Assembly: GCA_022449765.1 (NCBI GenBank)
Contig: JAKUPZ010000004.1
Span: forward strand, 52,851 to 116,850
Length of the DNA stretch: 64,000 nucleotides
From: Dehalococcoidia bacterium
GTDB taxonomy: Bacteria; Chloroflexota; Dehalococcoidia; Lucifugimonadales; Australimonadaceae
Direction: 5' to 3'
The position numbers and the translations under genes are program-made. Below the pieces are notes generated by a model, which made no database searches, had not been told where the DNA came from, and was given only the letters and a program-made list of their open reading frames with translations. Shown here piece after piece: positions 16,791 to 25,710 of the stretch (positions within the stretch are counted from its first letter, which is position 1; each line of letters starts with the position of its first letter).

Positions 16791-17369
16791 ATGAATATTT
16801 CAAGTACGGATGCCCTAATCATTTTGGATGTTCAAAATGATTTCTGCCTCGGTGGCACTATGCCTGTCCTAAATGGCGAACTTGTTGCAGAGAGATTAAC
16901 TTTGGTGGCAAAAAAATTTATACAAAAAAAAGCTTTTGTCTTTGCTACACAGGAGTGGCACCCAAAAGACCATTCTTCATTTCTTTCCGCAAATGGGCAA
17001 TGGCCTGACCACTGCATACAATTCACTAGTGGTGCGGATTTTCACGAATCCCTTCAACTTCCAGTGGAATCAAATATTGTCAGGAAAGGTTCGAACAAAG
17101 ATATTGATGCCTACTCAGGGTTCGTCGATTCGCAGCTTAGGGAATTGTTATTAGAAAAAAAAATAGCACGCCTATTTATTGGTGGGATCGCTACGGATAC
17201 ATGCGTACTGAATACAGTCATAGACGCCATCAATTTTGGGTACTCAACTCATGTATTAACCGATGCAGTTGCCGCGTATGACGTAGAGCCCGGTGATGGA
17301 GACCGAGCTCTGCATCTAATGCATTTTAATGACGCTGAATTAATTAGATCGGATGATCTTTCTAATTAG
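16791..17369 (+). CDS. pncA: Nicotinamidase (isochorismatase family)
   Basis: A 192-residue hydrolase converting nicotinamide to nicotinate in NAD salvage. The catalytic triad is D13 (ILDVQNDFC), K99 (VRKG) and C138 (IATDTCV). The metal ligands of PncA appear as E55, H57, H61 and H74 (TQEWHPKDH and WPDHC); E55 replaces the Asp usual in the family. DIDAYSGF is a nicotinamidase-type substrate loop. No clear ribosome-binding site is seen before the ATG. It is divergent from dapF. Confidence 0.88.
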   Translation: MNISSTDALIILDVQNDFCLGGTMPVLNGELVAERLTLVAKKFIQKKAFVFATQEWHPKDHSSFLSANGQWPDHCIQFTSGADFHESLQLPVESNIVRKGSNKDIDAYSGFVDSQLRELLLEKKIARLFIGGIATDTCVLNTVIDAINFGYSTHVLTDAVAAYDVEPGDGDRALHLMHFNDAELIRSDDLSN

Positions 17370-17398
17370 CATTATTGGGGTACATATCTATAGTTGTT

Positions 17399-18409
17399 TT
17401 ATTTGACTCCCGGCAAGTTAGGGTCTAGCAAGGGAACTGCTCTAAAAATATTCTCTCTAAAGATATCCTTCTTATCTTCGTCCGAAAGAAACTCCATCTC
17501 TCCTATCACAGGAACCAAGTCATCACTAGGAAGCCCTGACTCAGGTCGCTTCGCGCCTCCTGAGCCTGGTGCTTCAGTGCCAAAAAGTACTTGCTGAGGT
17601 GTTTTTTGCTTAATCATCGCCTCTAATACGTTTTTCTCAAGAACACAGGAGTCAAACCACAAATTATTACTTAGATCGCGACTGCCACGATGGTAATCTT
17701 CTTTGATGAATCTGTGGAGTGCTCCTCCTCCATGGCAAATGAACACTTTTAAGTTAGGGAAGTCATCAAATACGCGTCCGTGCTCAAGTAACTGCATCGC
17801 AATGTATTCTTCCACAACATTATTCATTTGATAGTTGGCAGGGACAATTTCCCATCGTTTGTCGTAACTCATGGATGGGTGAATCATCAACACTGCATTC
17901 AACTCTTGCGCCTTTTCGTAGAGCGGGTACCAATATTTTTCATTCATACCAGGTGTCAGGCGGTCCCCTCCAGGGTCAGGGTTAACTAAAGCACCGACGA
18001 ATCCCATTGTCGTAACAGTACGCTCAAGCTCTTCCACTAAATGGGATCCATCCAAATCTCGATTTTGAGGTAATTGTGCAATTCCTCCAAATCGTTCTGG
18101 CCATAGCCTCATTATTTGAGCAATTGTGTCGTTGGTAAAATGAGCCCAGTCATATTGGAGATGAGGGCGCATCCAATGCCACATAGCTATAGGCCTCGGT
18201 GAAATCAATTGGTAATCAATACTATGATCATCAAGCATATCCAAATGGCGTTTATTCGCACCTGCCATCGCTTCATCAGATAGTTCAGGAAATGCCCCAT
18301 GATTGCTTGGCCCCGTGTTCTGTGAAACCCAATTTGCAATTGCCCCGCGAAAGCCGGGCGGAGTAGTCATGTGCCCGTGGCAATCAATAACCTTAGTATT
18401 TTCAAACAT
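17399..18409 (-). CDS. Amidohydrolase-2 family protein (ACMSD-like)
   Basis: A 336-residue TIM-barrel metal enzyme. Unlike the pair at 478-2687 it keeps the classical N-terminal DxHxH motif (VIDCHGHM). It also shows MIHPSMSYD in mid-barrel, VFICHGGGALH (the metal His of strand 6) and a late FGTEAPGSGG where the catalytic Asp is expected; here the residue is Glu, an oddity worth checking. The family decarboxylates or hydrolyses small aromatic acids. It follows the Pht5-like gene by 23 bases in the same orientation, suggesting a shared pathway. Confidence 0.82.
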   Translation of the reverse strand: MFENTKVIDCHGHMTTPPGFRGAIANWVSQNTGPSNHGAFPELSDEAMAGANKRHLDMLDDHSIDYQLISPRPIAMWHWMRPHLQYDWAHFTNDTIAQIMRLWPERFGGIAQLPQNRDLDGSHLVEELERTVTTMGFVGALVNPDPGGDRLTPGMNEKYWYPLYEKAQELNAVLMIHPSMSYDKRWEIVPANYQMNNVVEEYIAMQLLEHGRVFDDFPNLKVFICHGGGALHRFIKEDYHRGSRDLSNNLWFDSCVLEKNVLEAMIKQKTPQQVLFGTEAPGSGGAKRPESGLPSDDLVPVIGEMEFLSDEDKKDIFRENIFRAVPLLDPNLPGVK

Positions 18410-18432
18410 AATCTTACTTGTTCCTTTCTTGC

Positions 18433-19449
18433 TTACAAATCTAACAATTGTTCTGCAAACAGTTCGTCAATCCCTGGTTTCCTGGGGATAAATCCTTGCT
18501 CATGTGAAAAATCAATCATCGTATTAATCATTTTTTCGTTATCCCGTACTCCATATGTATAGGGATCTTGTCCAAAAATTGACCTCGTTTGATTCATATA
18601 TTGTGGCCCAAAAACCAAATCTGTAGGAATTTTACTTGGAAGCTCTTTATACCAAGCTTCTTTTGCAGCTACGAATGCAGCATATAAATTAAATGCCAGC
18701 CATGGATGCTGTCGGTAAATATCTCCTCGAATTGCGTAGCAATGATTAGCAGGAATATAACCATGAGTTTCAAAAAAGCGTTTACCTTCACTTATAAAAT
18801 CAGGGAAAAGCGGTTTTATTTTAGTTAGTTCTTCGGGACTCGGACGAATAGTGGTAGAGCGATCAATAACGTTTTTCTCAGGAGTAAATACTCGACCAAT
18901 AGATGCGGCGTCAATCTCTCCGCGTACAAGCATTGTAGCCAAACTTTTATCTGTTGGGATTCTATTAAAATTGATGCCATCCATTGGCTTGAAACCAGTG
19001 GCACCACCATGGCTTAACTCCTCTGAACGTTCCATCCACCATTCAACACTAAATTGATCAACTCCGAAGTCATGCTGTAGAACGCCTCTAGTCCATAGTG
19101 ATGCTGTTTGTTGGTACTCCCCCACCCCAATGCGTTTTCCATATAAGTCTTTTGCACTGTCGACTCCAGAGTCTACATTTACTGATAGCAGCGCATGCAT
19201 GAATCGTCTCGAGGGGAAAACAGGAATACCTACCATGTCATTTCCTTGTGATTTTGCAATAAGCAAAGAGGAGAATGACATTTCAAAAACTTCAAATTCA
19301 TGAAATTTCAGTTGTCTCCAGAATGTTTCGGAAGGATCAGAATTAGTCCAAATTAAATCAACTCCCTCAGGCTTAATATGCCCATCAAGTAATTGATTAA
19401 TCCTCTCATTCCTTGCGGAAACAAAGCTTAGTTTTAATCTTTCTGCCAT
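18433..19449 (-). CDS. 4,5-dihydroxyphthalate decarboxylase-like (Pht5 family) protein
   Basis: A 338-residue protein with a periplasmic-binding-protein type II fold but no signal peptide. The sequence pattern LDGHIKPEGVDLIW, FWRQLKFHEFEVFEMSFSS, and GIPVFPSRRFMH matches proteins annotated as 4,5-dihydroxyphthalate decarboxylase, which share this fold. GGAGGAAG lies 3 bases before the ATG. Together with the downstream amidohydrolase it suggests handling of aromatic carboxylates. A cytoplasmic ligand-binding or taurine/nitrate-transporter-like protein is the alternative. Confidence 0.7.
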   Translation of the reverse strand: MAERLKLSFVSARNERINQLLDGHIKPEGVDLIWTNSDPSETFWRQLKFHEFEVFEMSFSSLLIAKSQGNDMVGIPVFPSRRFMHALLSVNVDSGVDSAKDLYGKRIGVGEYQQTASLWTRGVLQHDFGVDQFSVEWWMERSEELSHGGATGFKPMDGINFNRIPTDKSLATMLVRGEIDAASIGRVFTPEKNVIDRSTTIRPSPEELTKIKPLFPDFISEGKRFFETHGYIPANHCYAIRGDIYRQHPWLAFNLYAAFVAAKEAWYKELPSKIPTDLVFGPQYMNQTRSIFGQDPYTYGVRDNEKMINTMIDFSHEQGFIPRKPGIDELFAEQLLDL

Positions 19450-19558
19450 TTCTTCCTCCAGAATGATGTTGATACACTCGCGACATTACGCGGGCGCATA
19501 CCTCATGTCAAACATTTAGTAGTTACTGATTTAAGATTCCTCTGCTAATCTACAAACC

Positions 19559-21040
19559 ATGAGTAATTACGATGCAGACATAATTATAGTTGGAGCAGGA
19601 AACGCTGCCCTATGTGCGGCAATTGCGGCACGAGAACAAAATAAATCAGTAATAGTACTGGAGAAAGCACCAGAGCCAATGCGTGGTGGCAACACTTACT
19701 TTACTGGCGGAGCAATTCGCTTCTCTTACAAAGGTATTGAAGATGTAATCGCTTTAGTTCCAGATTTATCTCAAGCCGAACTGGATGTCATGGAAGTAGG
19801 CTCATATACCGATGCAAAATATTTTGAAGACCTTATGCGAGTCACAGAAGGTCTATCTGATCAAGAAATGGCTAATACTTTAGTAAGGCAATCATTCCCA
19901 ACTATGCAGTGGATGTATGCACAAGGTGTACGTTTCGTACCATCCTGGACGCATCAGGCTTTTAAAGTAGACAATAAATTTAGGTTTTGGGGAGGGTTAT
20001 GCCTGCAAGCTGTGGGTGGAGGAAAAGGATTATCAGATCAATTATTTGAAATAGCCATTGAGCGCGGAGTAGAAATCAAATATGCCCATACGGCAATGAA
20101 GCTAGAGCAGGACACTTCAGGAAAAGTGGCGGGGGTAACCGTTCGCAACCCCGGTGGGATTATTAAATTGGAATCTAATGCCATAGTACTTGCATGCGGA
20201 GGATTTGAAGCAAACCCTGAAATGCGTGCACGATATCTTGGTCCGGGTTGGGAATTAGCGAAAGTAAGAGGCGTTCGGTACAACACCGGAGATGGTCATC
20301 GAATGGCGTTTGAAATTGGCGCGCAAGCTTACGGCCATTACAGTGGATGCCATGCAGTTGCATGGGATCTCAATGCGCCGGATTTTGGCAACCGATCAAT
20401 CACAGACCTATATCAAAAGCATTCCTACCCGTTCGGGCTCATAGTAAATGCTCATGGAGAAAGGTTTGTTGACGAGGGTGCTGATTTTAGGAATTACACC
20501 TATGCAAAATATGGCAAGCAAATTTTATTTCAACCTGAACGAGTTGCTTATCAAATTTTCGACCAAAAAACTTTACATTTATTGAGGGACGAGTACCGAA
20601 TAGAACAGGTTACAAAAGGCGAAGCTAATACTATCGAAGAATTGGCCCAGCAATTAGATATCAATCAAGAAGGTTTAGTTCGAACTATTACTGAGTACAA
20701 CGCGGCATGCCAACCGGGAGAATACAACCCAACAGTATTGGACGGAGTGCGTACCCATGGAGCCTCTCCGGAAAAAAGTAATTGGGCTTTACCAATTGAT
20801 TCCCCTCCTTATCAAGCATATGCGGTGACTTGTGGCATCACTTTCACGTTTGGCGGATTGAAAATTAATGAACGTGCTCAGGTAATGGATACATCTGATA
20901 CCCCTATCCATGGGCTGTATGCCGCGGGGGAACTAGTCGGAGGTCTTTTTTATCATAATTACGCAGGCGGTGCCGGCCTAATGCAAGGCTCAGTATTTGG
21001 GAAAATTGCCGGAACTTCAGCCGCAGAAGATCTTAGCTAA
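19559..21040 (+). CDS. FAD-dependent tricarballylate dehydrogenase-like flavoprotein
   Basis: A 493-residue flavoprotein of the succinate dehydrogenase/fumarate reductase family. It has the N-terminal FAD motif IIIVGAGNAALCAAIAARE, LEKAPEPMRGGNTYFTGG, and a C-terminal TFGGLKINERAQV ... GLYAAGELVGG. The GNAALCAA and RGGNTYFTGG variants match the tricarballylate dehydrogenase (TcuA) subgroup, which oxidises tricarballylate to cis-aconitate. No TcuB partner or transporter is adjacent, so another 3-ketosteroid- or urocanate-type substrate remains possible. It is divergent from the Pht5-like gene. Confidence 0.75.
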   Translation: MSNYDADIIIVGAGNAALCAAIAAREQNKSVIVLEKAPEPMRGGNTYFTGGAIRFSYKGIEDVIALVPDLSQAELDVMEVGSYTDAKYFEDLMRVTEGLSDQEMANTLVRQSFPTMQWMYAQGVRFVPSWTHQAFKVDNKFRFWGGLCLQAVGGGKGLSDQLFEIAIERGVEIKYAHTAMKLEQDTSGKVAGVTVRNPGGIIKLESNAIVLACGGFEANPEMRARYLGPGWELAKVRGVRYNTGDGHRMAFEIGAQAYGHYSGCHAVAWDLNAPDFGNRSITDLYQKHSYPFGLIVNAHGERFVDEGADFRNYTYAKYGKQILFQPERVAYQIFDQKTLHLLRDEYRIEQVTKGEANTIEELAQQLDINQEGLVRTITEYNAACQPGEYNPTVLDGVRTHGASPEKSNWALPIDSPPYQAYAVTCGITFTFGGLKINERAQVMDTSDTPIHGLYAAGELVGGLFYHNYAGGAGLMQGSVFGKIAGTSAAEDLS

Positions 21041-21047
21041 GCCAATA

Positions 21048-22427
21048 CTATTTACTTAAGCTGGAGATCAAGTCGTCCATGTTTACTATTGATTCAAGTT
21101 CAGTAACTTGAGAAGCAATTACATCAGTTTTTTCCAGCCCCAGTGCAATACCTGCCCATTCACTAAATTTCCCGGTCATTTCTTTCCAACTCATTGGGTT
21201 TTCAGGCTCCCCTTTTGGGTATTCAACTCTTCGCTGTAATTTACGGCCATCTGTAAGAAGGATCTCGACATCAGACTCCATGCCAGCTCCCCAGGATTCT
21301 TCTAAATTAACCGTTGTTTCTTCCATCAATCTTTGAATTTCTGAGTCATGCATTTTTTCATAATCGGACCATGAATATGCTGCGGATCTTGCAGATGCGG
21401 CAGCTGCAAAATAAACACTAAATTGACCTTCCACAACGTTCGTTGGTTTACGCTTCATTTCTGCTGGAGATCCAACTAGGCCGTAGCCAGTAGAACCCAT
21501 GGTGATGCCTATCGATTTGATATCGGTAGTGGCTAGGTTTTCAGCAACAACCATATCTGTTACAGCGTCAATAGTTGCATGGCTATATCGACAACACGGA
21601 TAGGGCTTAACTGCAGTGTTCATCACTTCAAAATCTGTCCCAAGCTTGTCAAGTGATCGATCAGCTTCATTAGAGCCATTAGCGTACAATTCAAAATAAC
21701 CCTGAGATCCCTCTAGCGGAGAAGATGAGCCTAAGTAGTCATGGCGGGCCATAATTAGGCTAACTATTGAATTATGAGCGGCCCATCCGGTATGGAATCT
21801 TTTGTTCCAAGATCCATTTTCCAAAAATTGTGTGGATCCAGATGCTTGGCTGATATTCAGACCCAATGCATTGGCGGTCTGCTCTTTTGTATAACCCAAG
21901 AGCCGTGCTCCGGCAGCTGTACATCCAAAAATACCTGTGGTTGCAGTAGGGTGAAATCCACGGGCATGAACTTGACCGCCATGAGCCTTCCCTATTTTCC
22001 CTGTAACGTCATACCCGACCACCGCTGCAGTTAGAAAATCTCTACCCGATATCTCAGTTCCGTGAGCTAAAGCAAGTAAAGTTGAAAATAGTGGTGTGCC
22101 AATATGAATCACCGCGTCACGATGGGTATCGTCAAAATCCATACTATGAGCAAAAGTAGCATTCAGTAACGAAGCGTACTGGGCAGGTAATTTTTCACTA
22201 CGACCAAGAACTGTGCAATCACCGGTTGAACCTCTGCTTAAATCGAGGACTCCTTGGATAATGGGCTCTGAAGATTCGGCGGCTACTAGCCCTCCGTAAG
22301 CAACTCCCAAATAATCAAGAAACATTTGCTTTGTTCGCTCAATCACAGCCGGAGGAATATCTTCATATTTTAGATTCAATGCGTAGTCAATTAAGGAGTT
22401 TGTAATTTCATTTTTCTTGTAGCTCAT
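21048..22427 (-). CDS. MmgE/PrpD family protein
   Basis: A 459-residue MmgE/PrpD family protein (PF03972), relatives of 2-methylcitrate dehydratase and immune-responsive gene 1 cis-aconitate decarboxylase. Family-typical stretches include KQMFLDYLGVAYGG, HSMDFDDTHRDAVIH and KPYPCCRYSHATIDA. The substrate is probably a branched or tricarboxylic acid. AAAGGA lies before the ATG. It is 14 bases downstream of the MaoC-type hydratase, so the two likely act in one path, and it is convergent with the tricarballylate-dehydrogenase-like gene with a 7-base gap. Confidence 0.88.
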   Translation of the reverse strand: MSYKKNEITNSLIDYALNLKYEDIPPAVIERTKQMFLDYLGVAYGGLVAAESSEPIIQGVLDLSRGSTGDCTVLGRSEKLPAQYASLLNATFAHSMDFDDTHRDAVIHIGTPLFSTLLALAHGTEISGRDFLTAAVVGYDVTGKIGKAHGGQVHARGFHPTATTGIFGCTAAGARLLGYTKEQTANALGLNISQASGSTQFLENGSWNKRFHTGWAAHNSIVSLIMARHDYLGSSSPLEGSQGYFELYANGSNEADRSLDKLGTDFEVMNTAVKPYPCCRYSHATIDAVTDMVVAENLATTDIKSIGITMGSTGYGLVGSPAEMKRKPTNVVEGQFSVYFAAAASARSAAYSWSDYEKMHDSEIQRLMEETTVNLEESWGAGMESDVEILLTDGRKLQRRVEYPKGEPENPMSWKEMTGKFSEWAGIALGLEKTDVIASQVTELESIVNMDDLISSLSK

Positions 22428-22441
22428 AGTTTTTCCTTTAA

Positions 22442-22939
22442 TTAGGATGATTGAGGAAATACACCGACATTAGGAGCATGTTTTCGCTTCCATATCATTA
22501 CATCTCGCTCAAACTCAATCACAGTAGCGCCGTCCTGCTGTATACCCTTGGTCTGGATATGAATGATTCCTCGCCTTGGGTCGGATTTCGATTCTCTGAT
22601 ATTAATAACTTCCGTCTCTGACCAAAGAGTATCACCTGCAAACACTGGGTGTGGCAGCCGGACTTTGTCCCAGCCAAGGTTAATTCCGTTTCTACTGATA
22701 TCTGGGACAGTAAGCCCAGTTACAACTGCTAATGTGACTAAGCTGTTCATTAGTGGGCGTTCAAATTGCGTGTTCTTTGCATACTCCGTATTGAAATGAA
22801 TCTGGTTGTCATTATTTGTAAGTAATGTCATCCAAGTATTATCTGCATCCAGTAAAGTCCTACCTACGGAAGAGCGATAGATATCTCCAATTTCAAAATC
22901 CTCCAGGAATCTTCCTTCCCATCCTGTTTTTATACCCAC
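22442..22939 (-). CDS. MaoC family dehydratase
   Basis: A 165-residue hot-dog-fold hydratase of the MaoC type. Its features are GRFLEDFEIGDIYRSSVGRT, a hydratase segment NDNQIHFNTEYAK with the family Asp/His, and PVFAGDTLWSETEVI. The family adds or removes water from enoyl-CoA or mesaconyl/itaconyl-CoA type thioesters. It starts with GTG, with AAGGAG 7 bases upstream. Paired with MmgE/PrpD and near a CitE-like lyase gene, it could act in C4-C5 dicarboxyl-CoA metabolism (inference). Confidence 0.85.
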   Translation of the reverse strand: MGIKTGWEGRFLEDFEIGDIYRSSVGRTLLDADNTWMTLLTNNDNQIHFNTEYAKNTQFERPLMNSLVTLAVVTGLTVPDISRNGINLGWDKVRLPHPVFAGDTLWSETEVINIRESKSDPRRGIIHIQTKGIQQDGATVIEFERDVMIWKRKHAPNVGVFPQSS

Positions 22940-23016
22940 TTGCTATCTCCTTTTTTGTACTATGCAGAGATTATCATCTCTTGGTTCTTAGGGTTTAATC
23001 TCCAAATTATGAAGTA

Positions 23017-23045
23017 TTGATCGATTTGAGTTAGCATCCTATAAA
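23017..23045 (+). promoter_or_regulatory. Sigma-70 promoter of the malate/tartrate dehydrogenase-like gene
   Basis: TTGATC (23017-23022), a 17-base spacer, then TATAAA (23040-23045). The predicted start site lies about 14 bases before the ATG at 23066, leaving room for the GAGGG ribosome-binding site. Confidence 0.6.
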
Positions 23046-23065
23046 TAATTTTTTATTGAGGGCTT

Positions 23066-24133
23066 ATGGGAATTTACAAAATTGCTGTCATTCGAGGAGA
23101 CGGTATAGGAACAGAAGTAATCGAAGAGGGAATTAAGGTCATGAGTGCTGCTCAAGAAAAATTCCCATTCCAAATCGAATACACCGAATTCCCATGGGGA
23201 TCAGATTACTACTTCAAGCATGGGAAAATGATGGATTCCAACGGACTAGATGCATTATCTGGTTTTGACGCTATTTTTTTTGGCGCTGTTGGTCATCCCG
23301 ACATCCAAGACCATGTCACACTAAATGGGTTACTTTTGCCGATGCGACGCGGATTTGACCAATATGTCTGCCAAAGACCAAGTGTTCTTCTCCCTGGAGT
23401 TGAGTCTCCATTATCTGGCAAAAAACCAGGAGATATCGACATGGTGGTCATACGAGAAAATACCGAAGGTGAGTATGCAAATGTAGGAGGGTTCCAATAC
23501 AAGGGATTCCCCGACGAGGTTGCAATTCAAACCTCAGTATTTACCAGAAGAGGGATTGAACGGGTCGTTCGATATGCATTTGAACTTTCCAGAACTCGAA
23601 ATAAGAAGAAAAAATTAGCATCTATTACTAAATCAAACGCTCAAGGCTACGGAATGGTACTTTGGGATGAAATATTTGATTCAATCGCCGTTGAGTATCC
23701 AGACATAGAAACAGAATCACTACTTGTAGATGCAGCCTGTATGAATTTCATTCGAAGGCCCGAGTCCTTTGACGTAGTTGTAGCAAGTAATTTATTTGGA
23801 GATGTACTGACAGATATTGCAGCAATAATTACAGGTAGTATGGGCCTTGCACCTAGCGCAAATATCAACCCTGAAAGAAAATTCCCTTCTGTCTTCGAGC
23901 CAGTACATGGAAGTGCCCCTGACATTGCAGGAAAAGGGATTTCAAACCCAATGGCGACAATTTTCTCTGCAGCAATGATGCTTCGCCACCTTGGCGAGAG
24001 CGAAGCTGCAAATGAGATTGAAAGTGCGACAGAAAATATTTTGCGACTGGGGGAGACGATTCCAGGGGACTTAGGAGGTTCCGCATCGACAGAGGACATC
24101 GGTGACGCAATAGTTTCCTCGCTGCTTAATTAG
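23066..24133 (+). CDS. Isocitrate/isopropylmalate dehydrogenase family, D-malate/tartrate dehydrogenase-like
   Basis: A 355-residue metal-dependent decarboxylating dehydrogenase. The N-terminal IAVIRGDGIGTEVIEEG is the family signature; IRENTEGEYANVGG and the C-terminal NLFGDVLTDIAA and FEPVHGSAPDIAGKGI are all intact. FPWGSDYYFKHG near residue 50 is typical of the tartrate/D-malate dehydrogenase (TtuC/DmlA) branch rather than leuB. It overlaps by 4 bases at its stop with the convergent heme-oxygenase-fold gene. The local context of lyases and dehydratases fits C4-C5 acid catabolism. Confidence 0.8.
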   Translation: MGIYKIAVIRGDGIGTEVIEEGIKVMSAAQEKFPFQIEYTEFPWGSDYYFKHGKMMDSNGLDALSGFDAIFFGAVGHPDIQDHVTLNGLLLPMRRGFDQYVCQRPSVLLPGVESPLSGKKPGDIDMVVIRENTEGEYANVGGFQYKGFPDEVAIQTSVFTRRGIERVVRYAFELSRTRNKKKKLASITKSNAQGYGMVLWDEIFDSIAVEYPDIETESLLVDAACMNFIRRPESFDVVVASNLFGDVLTDIAAIITGSMGLAPSANINPERKFPSVFEPVHGSAPDIAGKGISNPMATIFSAAMMLRHLGESEAANEIESATENILRLGETIPGDLGGSASTEDIGDAIVSSLLN

Positions 24134-24936
24134 TCTAATGAATAACTATTTGCAGTAGGAACCTGGAACGGTAATGAGCCTGAACTGCGAGCCTCATCCA
24201 ATGCTACAAGTAGCTGATATTCGATATCTAATCTCTCTCTAAACGCTCGCGAAGCACTTAACTGTCGCTCCGTAGTGCAAGCCCAGTAGCGCAGCCCTTC
24301 TTCTTCCCAGTGAATATGCGATTGCGCGTCCTCCAATAGAACATTGATAAAAAGCTGCAATTGGTTTGGAATTTTATAATTGTTATTCAATGCATTTTGT
24401 ATTTTTGTAAACTGATCAATCCAATAGAGATCCGCCGCATACCACGTTGCAATACCATCCAGCCAGCTCCAGTCCCAATAGCGAGAGTACGTCATCAACG
24501 TCCTCATAGAAAAATACGTGCGCGTAAATTGATTCCATTGAAGAACCTCACTACGGTCAACACCCAGTAATTCTCCAAATTGGAGCCATAATTCTTCATA
24601 CGAAGGAGTGTTCCAGCCAGTTAAATCCTCAACTACATCCTTCCCTTCAACGTCGACCATCCTTCTCAGCATTTGCGTACGCAAGGGTTCATCATTGGTC
24701 TTTATGTATATTGCACCAATCGAATATACAAGGGCCTCAGACCAGTACGGGTACAAGTCTTTTACCCACATAATAAGATCTTCTTGGGTTAAATTACTGT
24801 CGTACATTGCTTGCAAGAAAGGAGGAGGATTTGAGCATTTTCTCTTTTTTTCTTCATGTAAAAACGCTATGAATGCCGCTCCAGTCACAGGTGGTTTGCT
24901 CAGCTCATTTGGTCCAAATGGAGTTTGATTCCCCAT
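24130..24936 (-). CDS. Heme-oxygenase-fold protein (PqqC/TENA-like), copy A
   Basis: A 268-residue, mostly helical protein resembling the PqqC / iron-containing redox enzyme superfamily. Candidate metal ligands lie in RRMVDVEGKDVVEDLTG and in LEDAQSHIHWEEEGL, an E...H...E pattern seen in heme-oxygenase-like diiron oxidases. The exact ligand set cannot be proven by eye. It is the last gene of a minus-strand run beginning with a CaiB gene at 29034, starting 2 bases after the stop of a second protein of the same general fold. An oxygenase acting on a CoA-linked or released product, or a cofactor-maturation role, are both open. Confidence 0.6.
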   Translation of the reverse strand: MGNQTPFGPNELSKPPVTGAAFIAFLHEEKKRKCSNPPPFLQAMYDSNLTQEDLIMWVKDLYPYWSEALVYSIGAIYIKTNDEPLRTQMLRRMVDVEGKDVVEDLTGWNTPSYEELWLQFGELLGVDRSEVLQWNQFTRTYFSMRTLMTYSRYWDWSWLDGIATWYAADLYWIDQFTKIQNALNNNYKIPNQLQLFINVLLEDAQSHIHWEEEGLRYWACTTERQLSASRAFRERLDIEYQLLVALDEARSSGSLPFQVPTANSYSLD

Positions 24937-24938
24937 AA

Positions 24939-25670
24939 CTAAATTTTCCCTTTTGCGTTTCTTTGCATCGTGAGTATAAAAGCCTTAAGTATCGCTTTTT
25001 GCAATTCGGTAGTAGTCGCATTTTCACGTACGACTTCTTCACCGAACATTGCGTGCTCCATATCGGCGCCGAAGGGAGCATGCTCAATCATTAATTGCAC
25101 CGCCTTATCAATGTCCTTGATGCCCATTCGGGCATACTCTTCACGAGCGTTTTCGATTAGTTTCTCGTAATGCTCGACAGCTCCCGGCAACCGTTTCGAT
25201 CCTTCCCCTACAAGTGCACTTCCTAATGCAACTGCCCAATGTGAAGACCGTTGTAAATCAAACCAAAATCCATCTTTTACAAGCGTTTCTGGAGGTGTGT
25301 CTTCCATTTCAAGTGCATTTATTTCTTCTTCAGATAAACCCATTTCTAAGGAATGCCAACGTGCCAACGTTGGGTGGCTTGGCATCGGTCCTCCAACAGT
25401 AGTCTGCCCTCCTTCGTCAATTAATTTACGTAATTGCTTCCGCCTAATCTCTTTATTAGGTGTGTTTAAATATCTCTCACCTTCGAACCTATGATTTGGG
25501 TCACCACCTTGGTGAAACTTACGTTTAGATTCTGCAATTTCAAGCTTGGTTCTTCCTGTGAGGTTATCTCCTCTATATGGAGATTTTCCATTAAGGAATT
25601 CAGTCCGAGTTTGCTCAAGGACTTCAATGAACTCCCCAGGAGTTAGGGCGTCTTCGTGATTACTCTTCAT
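24939..25670 (-). CDS. Heme-oxygenase-fold protein (TENA/PqqC-like), copy B
   Basis: A 243-residue helical protein. The central part (PSHPTLARWHSLEMGLSEEE, then SSHWAVALGSALVGEGSKR) resembles TENA/PqqC-type proteins. The C-terminal MIEHAPFGADMEHAMFGEEV offers His and Glu residues for metal binding. The N-terminal 90 residues are charged and contain RKFHQGGDPN. It directly precedes copy A with 2 bases between stop and start, so the two are translated together and may form a complex. It is 40 bases downstream of the CitE-like gene. Function not assigned. Confidence 0.55.
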   Translation of the reverse strand: MKSNHEDALTPGEFIEVLEQTRTEFLNGKSPYRGDNLTGRTKLEIAESKRKFHQGGDPNHRFEGERYLNTPNKEIRRKQLRKLIDEGGQTTVGGPMPSHPTLARWHSLEMGLSEEEINALEMEDTPPETLVKDGFWFDLQRSSHWAVALGSALVGEGSKRLPGAVEHYEKLIENAREEYARMGIKDIDKAVQLMIEHAPFGADMEHAMFGEEVVRENATTTELQKAILKAFILTMQRNAKGKI

Positions 25671-25710
25671 GATTCACCATCCTTGATCAGGTTTTACTCT
25701 ATAAATAGAA

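Noticed and set aside
18433..19449. Pht5-like protein considered as an ABC transporter binding protein
   Set aside because: It has the fold but no signal peptide, and no permease or ATPase gene is next to it.
23647..24099. Open frame of 150 codons antisense to the malate/tartrate dehydrogenase-like gene
   Set aside because: Ser/Ala-rich shadow frame inside a well-supported gene, no start signal.
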